Assembly: GCA_009693785.1 (NCBI GenBank)
Contig: SHWP01000008.1
Span: forward strand, 1 to 64,000
DNA: 64,000 bases
From: Rhodospirillaceae bacterium
GTDB lineage: Bacteria > Pseudomonadota > Alphaproteobacteria > Rhodospirillales > Rhodospirillaceae
Reading direction: 5' to 3'
Shown here: positions 19,132 through 29,867 of the stretch, in pieces
Position numbering within the stretch: position 1 is the first letter of the stretch
How the letters are laid out: every line of letters starts with the position of its first letter
The notes under the pieces: generated by a model
What the model saw: only the letters and a program-made list of their open reading frames with translations
Database searches by the model: none
Told to the model about the DNA's origin: nothing
Program-made: the position numbers and the translations under genes

Positions 19132-19797
19132 CTATTCCACGGCGTGTTTTAGGGCCGTGGCCGCAGCCCAGGGGCATAACGTCAACGCGAGAATGAGCAG
19201 ACCGCCCAAGACCGCGTAAGGTGCGGTGGTTGTCATGCCCAGAACCGCGCCCTCCACGGCTGCGGCCCCGAAAATCAGCACCGGGATGTAAAGCGGCAAT
19301 AACAAAAGTGAGAGTAGCACGCCGCCCCGACGGGCCCCCAGCACGATGGCAGCACCAACCGCACCCAGCAAACTCAAGATGGGCGTGCCGAGCAGTAACG
19401 AGATCATGAGCGCGCCATATCCGGTTGCGGGTAATTGCAATCCCAACGCAACGGCTGGGGCCGCGATCAACAAGGCCACGCCCGTCGTCAGCCAGTGGGC
19501 CAATGTTTTGGCCAGCACCAACACCACCGGCTCGACGCCACTGAGCAACAATTGATCAAGCGTGCCATCGTCGTAGTCCACGGCGAAGAGCCGTTCCAAC
19601 GATAACAGAGCGGCCAACAACGCCGTGGTCCACACCACGCCCGATGCAATGCGCGACTGCACATTGGCTTCGGGGCCCACACCAAAAGCAAATAACGTCG
19701 CGGCAATGGCGAAGAAGGCGATTACCATCATCACCTCGCCCTGATTGCGAATGGCCAACGTCAGATCACGCCGCAGAATTGCGTTAAATCCGTTCAT
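19132..19797 (-). CDS. ccmB: Heme exporter protein CcmB
   Basis: A 221-residue membrane subunit of the CcmAB ABC transporter, which drives release of holo-CcmE. It has six predicted helices. LRRDLTLAIRNQGEVMM at the N-terminus and FAVDYDDGTLDQLLLSG before the third helix are characteristic CcmB segments. Its start overlaps the ccmA stop by four bases. Confidence 0.93.
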   Translation of the reverse strand: MNGFNAILRRDLTLAIRNQGEVMMVIAFFAIAATLFAFGVGPEANVQSRIASGVVWTTALLAALLSLERLFAVDYDDGTLDQLLLSGVEPVVLVLAKTLAHWLTTGVALLIAAPAVALGLQLPATGYGALMISLLLGTPILSLLGAVGAAIVLGARRGGVLLSLLLLPLYIPVLIFGAAAVEGAVLGMTTTAPYAVLGGLLILALTLCPWAAATALKHAVE

Positions 19798-20459
19798 GCG
19801 GCCGCCATGATGGGTTTATTCTGGATGAAATGGCGAAGATCGAGCGTGTTGGCTTGCGCTAACAACGCGTCGCCGTGGCTCGCAATCACAGCAATACCAC
19901 CGCGTTGCAAGTGCTCACCCAGCACGTTGCGCAAAGCATTTAGTGCAATGTCATCAAGTGTATTGGCGGGTTCATCAAGCAGCCATAATTGGGTATTGCC
20001 CAACAATAACCGCGCGAGAGCAACACGATGTTTCTGGCCCGCCGACAACACGCGGCCGGGCAAGTTCGCCAAGTGTGCCATTGAAAAAATTTCAAGAGCC
20101 TGGGTTACATCAGCCTGGTTGGCACCGCGCAACTCGGCCCAGAATGATAAATTTTCCTGCACCGTCAGGGCAGGCTTCACGGCATCCAAGTGCCCGGCAA
20201 ATCCCAATCGCGCGCCATGTGCGGGTCCATCATCACGAATATCACCGCTATTCCAAGTTAGTGTTCCGCTTGCCGTGCGCGCGAGGCCTGCCATCAGGCG
20301 CAGCAATGTGGTTTTGCCGCTGCCATTGGGGCCGCGCAAAACTAAAGCTTCACCCGAGGTCACTCGAAACGACAAGCCGGTGAAGACGCTGCGTCCGCCG
20401 CGGCGACAGCTTAGGTTTTCGCCGCAAAAAACGGCGGTTGGGAAATTCTCGATGGTCAT
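19794..20459 (-). CDS. ccmA: Cytochrome c biogenesis ABC transporter ATP-binding protein CcmA
   Basis: A 221-residue ATPase. Walker A is GPNGSGKTTLLRLMAGL, the signature is LSAGQKHRVALARLLL (the Q-K variant typical of CcmA), and Walker B is LWLLDEPANTLD. The FAGHLDAVKPALTVQENLSFW segment is family-specific. I chose ATG 20459, which places Walker A near residue 40; an upstream in-frame start at 20612 adds a low-complexity Pro-rich stretch unlike the family. This is the first gene of the ccm operon and is divergent from acnA. Confidence 0.94.
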   Translation of the reverse strand: MTIENFPTAVFCGENLSCRRGGRSVFTGLSFRVTSGEALVLRGPNGSGKTTLLRLMAGLARTASGTLTWNSGDIRDDGPAHGARLGFAGHLDAVKPALTVQENLSFWAELRGANQADVTQALEIFSMAHLANLPGRVLSAGQKHRVALARLLLGNTQLWLLDEPANTLDDIALNALRNVLGEHLQRGGIAVIASHGDALLAQANTLDLRHFIQNKPIMAAA

Positions 20460-20918
20460 GGCCGGACCATAACAGAATTTTTGTCGCGGTCTGCCAGCGG
20501 GGGAATTTGGCCTGAAAAAACGGCAGCCAGTGCAGGTTGGGAGGAGGGGGGAGAGGGTTGCACCGGCCGCCGGTCGTACGGCTGTTGTTGGGGGTAGGGG
20601 AATACGCCCCACCGAGTTGCGTCTAAATCCGAAGGAGCCAAGACTAGACGCTGCTCATGAGGTTTAACGTGAGCGCCAAATGTGGCGAAATCCGGGCGCC
20701 CTCCATGACAAACCACGGCCTAGGATTTGCTAATTTAACCAATGGTTTGGCCGTTTTCTCCACAGTCCTCCCCTGGACAAGGCCGAAGGGATGTGGATGA
20801 TGCCAGGCCAACGCGCGCCAACGCCGTCACAGCGAAAATGGCGCGCCGCCAGGCTCGAAATTCTGGCTGTGATCTGTTGTCTCACCCAGTGGATGCAACA
20901 CATCAAGGGGACCCGCCA
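20460..20918. other. Divergent promoter region between ccmA and acnA
   Basis: 459 bases separating the ccm operon from acnA. No convincing gene is present: the frames here are short or extend neighbouring genes with low-complexity sequence. G-rich tracts (around 20540-20560 and 20580-20600) stand out. An AAGGGGA ribosome site at 20905-20911 precedes the acnA ATG. Promoters for both directions must lie here, but no box could be assigned with certainty. Confidence 0.45.
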
Positions 20919-23606
<2,688 letters not shown>

Positions 23607-23636
23607 CACCCGCTTCATTCGTCTTATCAAAAGAAA

Positions 23637-23668
23637 CCCCGCGTCGTATCCTCGGCGCGGGGTTTTTT
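23637..23668 (+). terminator. Intrinsic terminator after acnA
   Basis: CCCCGCG (23637-23643) and CGCGGGG (23656-23662) form a GC-rich stem with a 12-base loop, followed directly by six Ts (23663-23668). It begins 31 bases after the acnA stop. The T-run touches the ATG of the next gene. Confidence 0.85.
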
Positions 23669-24412
23669 ATGCGCGAATTTTTCCATCCGGGACAAAAGGT
23701 TTTATTTCAGCACCACCCCTGCACAGGTGGGGCAGAAGTTGTCTCGGCATTGCAAGATATGTATGGCCTCTACTATGTGGCCATCAATCAACCTGGGCCC
23801 AAGGAGAATCTCACGGCTGTACTCGCAGCCTTGGCGCCAGGCCTGGGTCCGCAAATTGTATCGGCACATACCGACCCGGTTGGGCCGTTGGCCGCCCATA
23901 TCGCAGTACTCACATTCCTGCGCGATCCAGTCGAGCGTATCCTCAGCGAACAATATTTTGCTCAGCACCATGCCGCCGTAACTGGCCACCCAGCGCCGCC
24001 GATTTTGCCGCCGCGTAACCCCGACCATCCGCTTAATTGTATTGGACGCAATCGATATCTGCATTGGGCATGCCGTCTGGCAGGTGTCGAGGTCAACGCC
24101 GAAACAGAAGTGATCAGCCCGGTATTAGCCATGGCCCGCGCCGTGATCGAGCGTGGATACGCCATGGTTGGCATCACCGAGAAGTTTGATCAATCGATTC
24201 AACTCTTGGCCAAAATATTGAATTGGCAGCGCGTGCCTAAAACTGTGCCACAACCCCACGCGCAATCAGGCCGGCCTAAAACCAACGAAGTCGATCCTGA
24301 AATTGTCGCATGGGCGCACGAGGAAACCCGGTATGATCAAATCCTGTATCAAGCCGCATTAACCCGGTTCGAACACGACGTATCCGGGGCCAGAGTGATT
24401 GAGGGGGAGTAA
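23669..24412 (+). CDS. Sulfotransferase family 2-like protein with an altered phosphosulfate-binding loop
   Basis: A 247-residue protein resembling Sulfotransfer_2 enzymes, which move sulfate from PAPS to sugars or other acceptors. The N-terminal loop reads HHPCTGGAEVVSAL (residues 15-28), where the family has H-x-P-K-T-G/A-G. Here the lysine position is C18. The second PAPS site, FLRDPVERILSEQYF (83-97), is intact, as are the later VGITEKFDQSIQLL and the C-terminal D-x-x-x-Y-x-x-A-x-x-R-F-E pattern. The ATG directly abuts the T-run of the acnA terminator, and no other in-frame start precedes the loop motif. Expression may come from read-through or from a promoter inside acnA. It is probably cotranscribed with the serine hydrolase gene 4 bases downstream. 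Confidence 0.6.
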   Translation: MREFFHPGQKVLFQHHPCTGGAEVVSALQDMYGLYYVAINQPGPKENLTAVLAALAPGLGPQIVSAHTDPVGPLAAHIAVLTFLRDPVERILSEQYFAQHHAAVTGHPAPPILPPRNPDHPLNCIGRNRYLHWACRLAGVEVNAETEVISPVLAMARAVIERGYAMVGITEKFDQSIQLLAKILNWQRVPKTVPQPHAQSGRPKTNEVDPEIVAWAHEETRYDQILYQAALTRFEHDVSGARVIEGE

Positions 24413-24416
24413 CGCC

Positions 24417-25682
24417 ATGTACTTACACCGCCGCCGACTATTGACCACCACCGCAGCAAGTATTGCCGCGTTGTCACTAAGCGATTCCACTGCTCATGCC
24501 CGCGACCTACCCACCGCCAACCCCAAATCCCAAGGCTTTGATCCCGAGCGTTTAAAACGCATTGGTGTGGCTTTGCAGCGGCGCATTGATGCGGGTGAAG
24601 CGCCGGGCTTTTTGGCAGCCATCATGCGTAATGGAAAAATTGTGCATTTTGATGCGCTCGGCTATCGAGATATCGCGGCTAAAACGCCCATGTCGCGCGA
24701 CACCATTTTCCGCATCATGTCGATGACCAAGCCTATCGTCAGCGTCGCGGCCATGATGCTGGCGGAGGAAAACCGCTTGCGGCTCACCGACCCGGTGGCC
24801 AAATACATTCCATCCTTTGCTAAACAGCAGATTTACGTCAGTGGCGAAGGCGACAGCATGGTCACTGCGCCCGCCAGGCGGCAAGTGCAGGTGCGCAATC
24901 TCCTCTCACACACATCGGGCTATACCTATGGCATCTTCGGTAATACGCCTGTCGATAAGCTGCACAATCAGCGCAAGCTTTTTCCGCAATTTTTCAAATC
25001 GCTCGCCGAGTTCGCCGATACGGCCGCCACCATGCCGTTGATGTTCGAGCCCAGCACCAACTGGAATTACAGCATATCCACCGACATTCTTGGCCGCGTT
25101 ATTGAAATTGCCTCAGGCCGCACGCTGCCTGAGTTCTTGCAAGAGCGCATCTTGGGGCCGTTGGGCATGACTGACACAGCGTTCTCGGTGGCGCCGGCCA
25201 AGGCAGCGCGCTTTGCCAATTCCTACATCAAGAAGCCCGAAGGCCTGGTGATCGCCGACGACGCCAAGAAAAGCCCATTCCTTGCACCACCTGCGACACC
25301 CTCAGGCGGTGGCGGTCTAACTTCAACAGCAGATGACTATCTCCGCTTTGCCACCATGCTGCTGAACGAGGGTGAGTTAGATGGCGTGAGGTTGTTGGGC
25401 CCGGAGACCGTGCGCCTCATGCGCGCTAATCATTTACCCGAAAAAGTCACCGAGGCGCGAGGTGCTGGCTTTGGGCTTGGCTTTGGCGTCGATGTCGTCA
25501 CCGGTAGCCGTGGCTACTACGGCGGGCCCGGAACATTTCATTGGTCGGGTGCCGACCGCACCCACTTTTGGGTTGATCCCGTCAACCGCATCATCGGCTT
25601 GTTGATGACGCAAATGGAGCCCTTTGATACTAATTTCGAAGAAGACATGCGCGCGCTGACGTACCAGGCGCTGATTAGCTAA
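24417..25682 (+). CDS. Serine hydrolase of the beta-lactamase class C / esterase family
   Basis: A 421-residue secreted protein with an N-terminal signal peptide carrying an RRR-type twin-arginine-like start (MYLHRRRLLTTTAASIAALSL). The S-x-x-K nucleophile motif is MSMTKPIVSVAAMML, the second motif is NWNYSISTDILG with the catalytic Tyr, and the third is HWSGADRTHFWVDP in place of KTG. This set fits class C-like esterases or D-aminopeptidases rather than true beta-lactamases. ATG 24417 has GGGGGAG upstream. It starts four bases after the sulfotransferase-like gene. Confidence 0.88.
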   Translation: MYLHRRRLLTTTAASIAALSLSDSTAHARDLPTANPKSQGFDPERLKRIGVALQRRIDAGEAPGFLAAIMRNGKIVHFDALGYRDIAAKTPMSRDTIFRIMSMTKPIVSVAAMMLAEENRLRLTDPVAKYIPSFAKQQIYVSGEGDSMVTAPARRQVQVRNLLSHTSGYTYGIFGNTPVDKLHNQRKLFPQFFKSLAEFADTAATMPLMFEPSTNWNYSISTDILGRVIEIASGRTLPEFLQERILGPLGMTDTAFSVAPAKAARFANSYIKKPEGLVIADDAKKSPFLAPPATPSGGGGLTSTADDYLRFATMLLNEGELDGVRLLGPETVRLMRANHLPEKVTEARGAGFGLGFGVDVVTGSRGYYGGPGTFHWSGADRTHFWVDPVNRIIGLLMTQMEPFDTNFEEDMRALTYQALIS

Positions 25683-25694
25683 AAGCTTCGCGGT

Positions 25695-26027
25695 TCACGC
25701 TAAGCTTAGTGTCCAACGCAGGGCGAGATCGATCTCGGCCATGGTTTCCGCAGCGATCAGTCCCACGATTTTGCGCAGCCGTTTTCGCGACAGGGTCATG
25801 ATTTTATCGGTCATGACCTGCGACTTGATATTAAGTCCGTTGGCTGGAGTTGGCTCGACGTTGACGCGGAACGTCTGCTCGCCCCGTAAGTCACTCGTCA
25901 GCAAGCAGACGGAAATCGTTTCGTGATCTTTATTCAAAATATCGGATTGCACGATGACCGCCGGGCGCGGTTTACCAAAATCGCCGGACGCAACAACAAT
26001 GACAATTTGGCCGCGCTTTAGGTCCAT
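25695..26027 (-). CDS. MazF/PemK family toxin (mRNA endoribonuclease)
   Basis: A 110-residue protein beginning MDLKRGQIVIVVASGDFGKPRPAVIVQSD, with the RG(D/Q)-x-x-x-V start and KPRPAVIVQ strand diagnostic of MazF/PemK toxins. The basic DKIMTLSRKRL region corresponds to the conserved dimer and catalytic segment. Such toxins cut specific mRNA sequences and are held inactive by an antitoxin. Its start lies 10 bases inside the 3' end of the upstream antitoxin gene, the usual order for this family. Confidence 0.9.
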   Translation of the reverse strand: MDLKRGQIVIVVASGDFGKPRPAVIVQSDILNKDHETISVCLLTSDLRGEQTFRVNVEPTPANGLNIKSQVMTDKIMTLSRKRLRKIVGLIAAETMAEIDLALRWTLSLA

Positions 26028-26287
26028 TCATTCATGTCCGCGGCCAGGGTATCGAGAAATTCGATGGCCTCGCGTTCGCCAGGAGTATTACGAACAGCCG
26101 CTATGTCACGCTGGACACGCGCGATAAAAGCAGGGTCGTTAATGTTTGGAACCCAATTTTGCACCAACTTGAACCCCTTGGCGCGCATGCGGGCGCGATA
26201 GGCGCGCATTTTTTCGCTCGCCGTCATGGCGCGGCGCTTGATTGAGCGGCGCGTTTGCTTGATCTTCTTTCTTGCGGTCGCGGGCAT
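26018..26287 (-). CDS. Antitoxin of the MazE-like DUF3018 family
   Basis: An 89-residue protein with a basic N-terminus (MPATARKKIKQTRRSIKRR) and a core MTASEKMRAYRARMRAKGFKLVQNWVPN...DPAFIARVQRD that matches MazE-like antitoxins of the DUF3018 group (R-x-x-x-R-x-x-G-x-R/K-x-V-Q-x-W-V-P). The acidic C-terminus (EFLDTLAADMNEW) probably wraps the toxin. I chose ATG 26287; a start at 26311 would lie inside the operator palindrome. It is followed by the mazF-like gene. Confidence 0.82.
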   Translation of the reverse strand: MPATARKKIKQTRRSIKRRAMTASEKMRAYRARMRAKGFKLVQNWVPNINDPAFIARVQRDIAAVRNTPGEREAIEFLDTLAADMNEWT

Positions 26288-26300
26288 TACCAGTCTCCAA

Positions 26301-26320
26301 TATGGTAACATGTTACCATA
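26301..26320 (-). promoter_or_regulatory. Perfect palindromic operator of the MazEF-type module
   Basis: TATGGTAACA (26301-26310) followed directly by TGTTACCATA (26311-26320) makes a perfect palindrome of ten bases per arm. It sits 13 bases before the antitoxin ATG and 31 bases before the start of the hydrolase gene on the other strand. It is the likely autoregulatory site, and because the intergenic space is only 64 bases it could also affect the divergent gene. Confidence 0.75.
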
Positions 26321-26351
26321 AATCCCGCTCTACCGCCAGATATGAAAGCCC

Positions 26352-28145
26352 ATGACCGAGCCTGCAATTCCCGGCCTCACGCGTCACTTCGCCACCATCG
26401 GCCAGCGCCAGGTGCATTACCGGCGTATGGGTCAAGGCCCTGCGCTGATCGCGCTGCACCGCCTGCCGCGCTCGTCCAAACACATGATCGCGTTCATGCA
26501 ACAGGCGGCAGATAAATTCACCGTCATCGCACCTGATATCGCGGGTTATGGCAATTCTTGGCAATTGCCACCCCCTCCGGTGGCGCCCGTGAACTACACC
26601 CCACCGTTTCGCGATTACGTCGATGACATCGACAACCTGATGAAGGAGCTGGGGATCAAGAGTGCCGTGCTCTACGGCGAAGGCGAGGGCGCGGCCATCG
26701 CGTTTCAGTTAGCCATGCGCGATGCAAAGCGGTTCCCGGCTGCCGCGCTTGATGGCTTGATGATGATGACCGATGTCGAGATTGCCGTGGCCAAGCGCTC
26801 GATCCCGGTGTTTGAACCGAAGTGGGATGGCAGTCATCTCGCCTGGCTTTGGGCGTTCTTGCGTGAGGAGAATTGTTTTTCGCCGTGGTGGGTCAAACGC
26901 CAGGACTCGCGCATCGACAAGGACATGCCCGGCCCCGAGGAACTCCATGACCGGTTGATTCAGTTTCTTGCCGACGGCCGTGTGCCGCCAGGTCCCACGC
27001 GCGCCGCTAAAATCACCACCATCACGGGTGAGGGTGGCGATCACGGCCGCGGCTATCACCTGGGCATTCTCTCGGCGCTCGACTTCAGACCGAAAGTCCA
27101 TTTGCCCAACGTCGCCATGCCGATGCTGTTCACGGGCTCGCCCACCTATCACAAATATGTCTCGCTCGCGCGCGTGTCAGGGCCGTCTAAATCATGCTCG
27201 TTTAAATTGGCAGCGCACTTGGTCGAGGCGCGTGCCGAGGCCATCAGTTTCTTGATTGAGCATGGCGCCCGTGTGCCCCCGCCGCCCGCCGCCCCGCCGG
27301 CCAAGCCCGTGCCGCACACGCTGTGGGAAGATTTCGTGCCGATCCCGGGTGGACAACTGCATGTTCAAATGAACGACGATGTCTCCAGCGTTCCCCTAAT
27401 TGTGCAGCACGATGCGGCCTCGTCCGTGGGCACGGTCGAGGCCATTACGCGCTCATTCATTGGGCGGCGCACGGTGTTGGCGTTCGATCTGCCGGGCTCG
27501 GGCGAATCCGATAACACGATTGGATACGACAACATTGAAGTTGAGCACTACGCACTTGTGCTGAAATCAGTGCTGGAAACGTTTGGCCTGGAAAAGGTTG
27601 ATTTTTATGGCATGTGGGGCGGCGGCTTCGTTGGGCTAGAACTCGCCCTCATGCAGCCCACGCGCATCCGGCGTTTGGTGATGTCCAACGTCTTTCAACA
27701 CGAGGGCGAAGAACAAAAACTCATCCAACAAAACTACACGCCCGAAATCAGTCCGGTCTGGCACGGCGGTCATTTGATGCAATGCTGGCAGCAAATGCGC
27801 GATCAAGGTATTTACTATCCGTGGTTCGACCGCAGTGCCAAGGGTGTCATCAAGCGCGAGCCATTCCTCGACACGGCCATGGTGCACGAGCGGGTCTGCT
27901 CGATGCTCAAGGCCGGCAACATGTACCGCACCGCCTATCAGGCGCATTTCCGGTATCCAACCTACGAGAAGCTTAAAAAATCGCCCGTGCCTACGCTACT
28001 GGCAACCACGAAGTGGGATCCCAATAACCCGCATACTCAAGCCGCAGCCAAAGCTGCGCCCGATGCGAAGTTTCAGTTCCTCGACGAAGGTTTTAATAAA
28101 TGGGGCGAGAGCATTTTGCCATTCTTAGAGGCTGGCGACCGCTAA
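26352..28145 (+). CDS. Tandem alpha/beta-hydrolase fold protein lacking both nucleophile serines
   Basis: A 597-residue protein with two alpha/beta-hydrolase domains joined by a Pro-rich linker (residues about 307-322). Each half keeps fold signatures: PDIAGYGNS and FDLPGSGESDN after strand 4, and elbow regions LYGEGEGAAIAF (107-118) and FYGMWGGGFVGLEL (418-431). In a working enzyme the elbow is G-x-S-x-G. Here the serine position is G111 in the first domain and W422 in the second. No plausible catalytic histidine follows in either half. It may be a binding or scaffold protein, or use unusual chemistry. There is no signal peptide. The ATG at 26352 gives a natural N-terminus. Confidence 0.75.
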   Translation: MTEPAIPGLTRHFATIGQRQVHYRRMGQGPALIALHRLPRSSKHMIAFMQQAADKFTVIAPDIAGYGNSWQLPPPPVAPVNYTPPFRDYVDDIDNLMKELGIKSAVLYGEGEGAAIAFQLAMRDAKRFPAAALDGLMMMTDVEIAVAKRSIPVFEPKWDGSHLAWLWAFLREENCFSPWWVKRQDSRIDKDMPGPEELHDRLIQFLADGRVPPGPTRAAKITTITGEGGDHGRGYHLGILSALDFRPKVHLPNVAMPMLFTGSPTYHKYVSLARVSGPSKSCSFKLAAHLVEARAEAISFLIEHGARVPPPPAAPPAKPVPHTLWEDFVPIPGGQLHVQMNDDVSSVPLIVQHDAASSVGTVEAITRSFIGRRTVLAFDLPGSGESDNTIGYDNIEVEHYALVLKSVLETFGLEKVDFYGMWGGGFVGLELALMQPTRIRRLVMSNVFQHEGEEQKLIQQNYTPEISPVWHGGHLMQCWQQMRDQGIYYPWFDRSAKGVIKREPFLDTAMVHERVCSMLKAGNMYRTAYQAHFRYPTYEKLKKSPVPTLLATTKWDPNNPHTQAAAKAAPDAKFQFLDEGFNKWGESILPFLEAGDR

Positions 28146-29041
28146 GCTTGAACCGCTCGCGCATCCACCTGCTCGCGCCGGGCGATATATAGACAACTGC
28201 CGATCAACACGCTCACACCCACGAGCATGATGGGGTCGGGCACGTCTCCAAACCAAAAATAGCCGATGATCAGACCGTAAATGATGATCGTGTAGGTGAA
28301 CGGCGACACGGTCGAGGCCGGTGCGACCTTCAAGGATGAACTCATCAACACTTGGCCAATCCCGCACATCAGCCCCTGTCCCAATAGCCAGGCCAAGCCC
28401 ACCGCATCGGGCATGCGCCATAAGGCCGGCAAAAATGCACCCAGCACCACGATTGAGAACACTGTGAAGTACAACGTGATCATCACCGGATGTTCGGTGC
28501 GTGTGAGTACGCGCAGGGCCAGGGTCATGATGGCGAAGCCCAGGGCACCCAACAGTGACCACGCCGCACCGGGGCCGAATACACCCAGGCCTGGCCGTAA
28601 AATAATCAGCACGCCCACAAAGCCAATCATGATCGCCAGCCGACGGTGCCAGTCAACGCGCTCTTTCAACACGGCCATCGACAGCGCCGTGACTATCAGC
28701 ACGCCCGAAAACCCAACCGCGCTCACGTCGGCCAGCGACATCGTGCGGTAGGCGACGATGTAGCAAGCCATGCCGCCGGCACCTACCGCACAGCGCAGCA
28801 GCATCAGCCACGGGTGTTTGGTGATCCAGCCGCCCTTGGGCACTTGGTTGATGAGCGGCAGCAGAATCAACATCGCGCCCACGGCCCGAAAGAACAATAT
28901 CTGCAAGGCGGAATAGTCAGAGGTCAGATGTTTGGCGATGGCGTCCTGCACTGCGTAAACGCCAATCGAAATCAACATCAGCCCAATACCGTACAGCGGG
29001 CGCTGGTTGGTTTTGCCGCTTGGCATTGCAATGTCGGTCAT
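28142..29041 (-). CDS. EamA/DMT family transporter
   Basis: A 299-residue inner membrane protein with ten predicted helices and two EamA repeats. The first contains YGIGLMLISIGVYAVQDAIAKHL and FFRAVGAMLILLPL, the second ends MLVGVSVLIGSCLYIARRE. The family exports amino acids, metabolites or drugs; the substrate is unknown. I chose ATG 29041; a longer in-frame start at 29200 would run across the start region of the divergent DUF1223 gene. Its stop overlaps the hydrolase stop by four bases. Confidence 0.88.
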   Translation of the reverse strand: MTDIAMPSGKTNQRPLYGIGLMLISIGVYAVQDAIAKHLTSDYSALQILFFRAVGAMLILLPLINQVPKGGWITKHPWLMLLRCAVGAGGMACYIVAYRTMSLADVSAVGFSGVLIVTALSMAVLKERVDWHRRLAIMIGFVGVLIILRPGLGVFGPGAAWSLLGALGFAIMTLALRVLTRTEHPVMITLYFTVFSIVVLGAFLPALWRMPDAVGLAWLLGQGLMCGIGQVLMSSSLKVAPASTVSPFTYTIIIYGLIIGYFWFGDVPDPIMLVGVSVLIGSCLYIARREQVDARAVQA

Positions 29042-29147
29042 CTGGATGGGCCCCAAGGCCATTTCTACACGTGCGGTGCGAATGGACCAAGCGCCCTCAC
29101 AGCTTGGTGATACCCTTTTACGCGCAGTTTCGGGCATAATGTGCTGC

Positions 29148-29867
29148 ATGATCTCACGTCGCATATTCGCAACCACCACCGCCGCCGCTCTTGTTGCCAC
29201 ACCAGCGCGCGCGCAAAGCCGCGCGGTGTTGGTGGAATTGTTTACGTCGCAAGGTTGCTCATCGTGTCCGCCTGCCGATGCGGTGCTGACACGCCTGTCA
29301 CAGCGCGCGGGCGTGGTCGCGCTCGCCTTTCATGTGGATTATTGGGATTACATCGGCCGGAAAGACCCCTTCGCCTCGCCGGGCGGCACCAAACGTCAGC
29401 GCGACTATCGCGTCACATTCGGCAACAGCTCGGTCTACACCCCGCAAATGGTGCTGAATGGCACCGTTGAGTTTCCAGGCCAAGACGAAGCCCAAGCGCT
29501 ACGTGCGGTCGCATCAGTGGCCTCCACATCGGGCCCAGACATCACCATGGTGCGCACTTCATCCGAAGTGCGTATTGAACTCGCGCCCGCATCGGTGCCG
29601 GGCGAGATGGCCGTGTTTGGCGCGGTCTATGCCTCGGCCAAGTCCACGCGTGTCTCGCGCGGCGAAAATGCGGGCCGCACGCTCACCAACTCCAACATCG
29701 TACGCAGCTTTGGTGTGCTGGGCGATGATAATGGTGATGCCACAGCCATTTCATGGACGCCTAAGCTTGAGGGCGCTGCCGTTGGTGGCCTTGCTGTTTG
29801 GATACAGCCCAAAACGCTCGGGCCCGTCATCGCGGCGGCAAGTTTAACGCTTGGCGGGGCGGCTTAA
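29148..29867 (+). CDS. DUF1223 domain secreted thioredoxin-like protein
   Basis: A 239-residue protein with a signal peptide (RRIFATTTAAALVATPARA). The mature part starts AVLVELFTSQGCSSCPPADAVL, the CxxC-containing signature of DUF1223. HVDYWDYIGRKDPFASP and VYTPQMVLNGTVEF are also diagnostic. The fold is thioredoxin-like, but the reaction is unknown. ATG 29148 is chosen over the in-frame ATG three codons upstream; both are possible. Its stop overlaps the htpG stop by four bases in convergent orientation. Confidence 0.88.
   Translation: MISRRIFATTTAAALVATPARAQSRAVLVELFTSQGCSSCPPADAVLTRLSQRAGVVALAFHVDYWDYIGRKDPFASPGGTKRQRDYRVTFGNSSVYTPQMVLNGTVEFPGQDEAQALRAVASVASTSGPDITMVRTSSEVRIELAPASVPGEMAVFGAVYASAKSTRVSRGENAGRTLTNSNIVRSFGVLGDDNGDATAISWTPKLEGAAVGGLAVWIQPKTLGPVIAAASLTLGGAA

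Noticed and set aside
20460-20742. Extended N-termini for CcmA and AcnA into the shared intergenic region
   Set aside because: The extensions are low-complexity and unlike the families; internal ATGs with good ribosome sites or family-matching starts explain both genes better.
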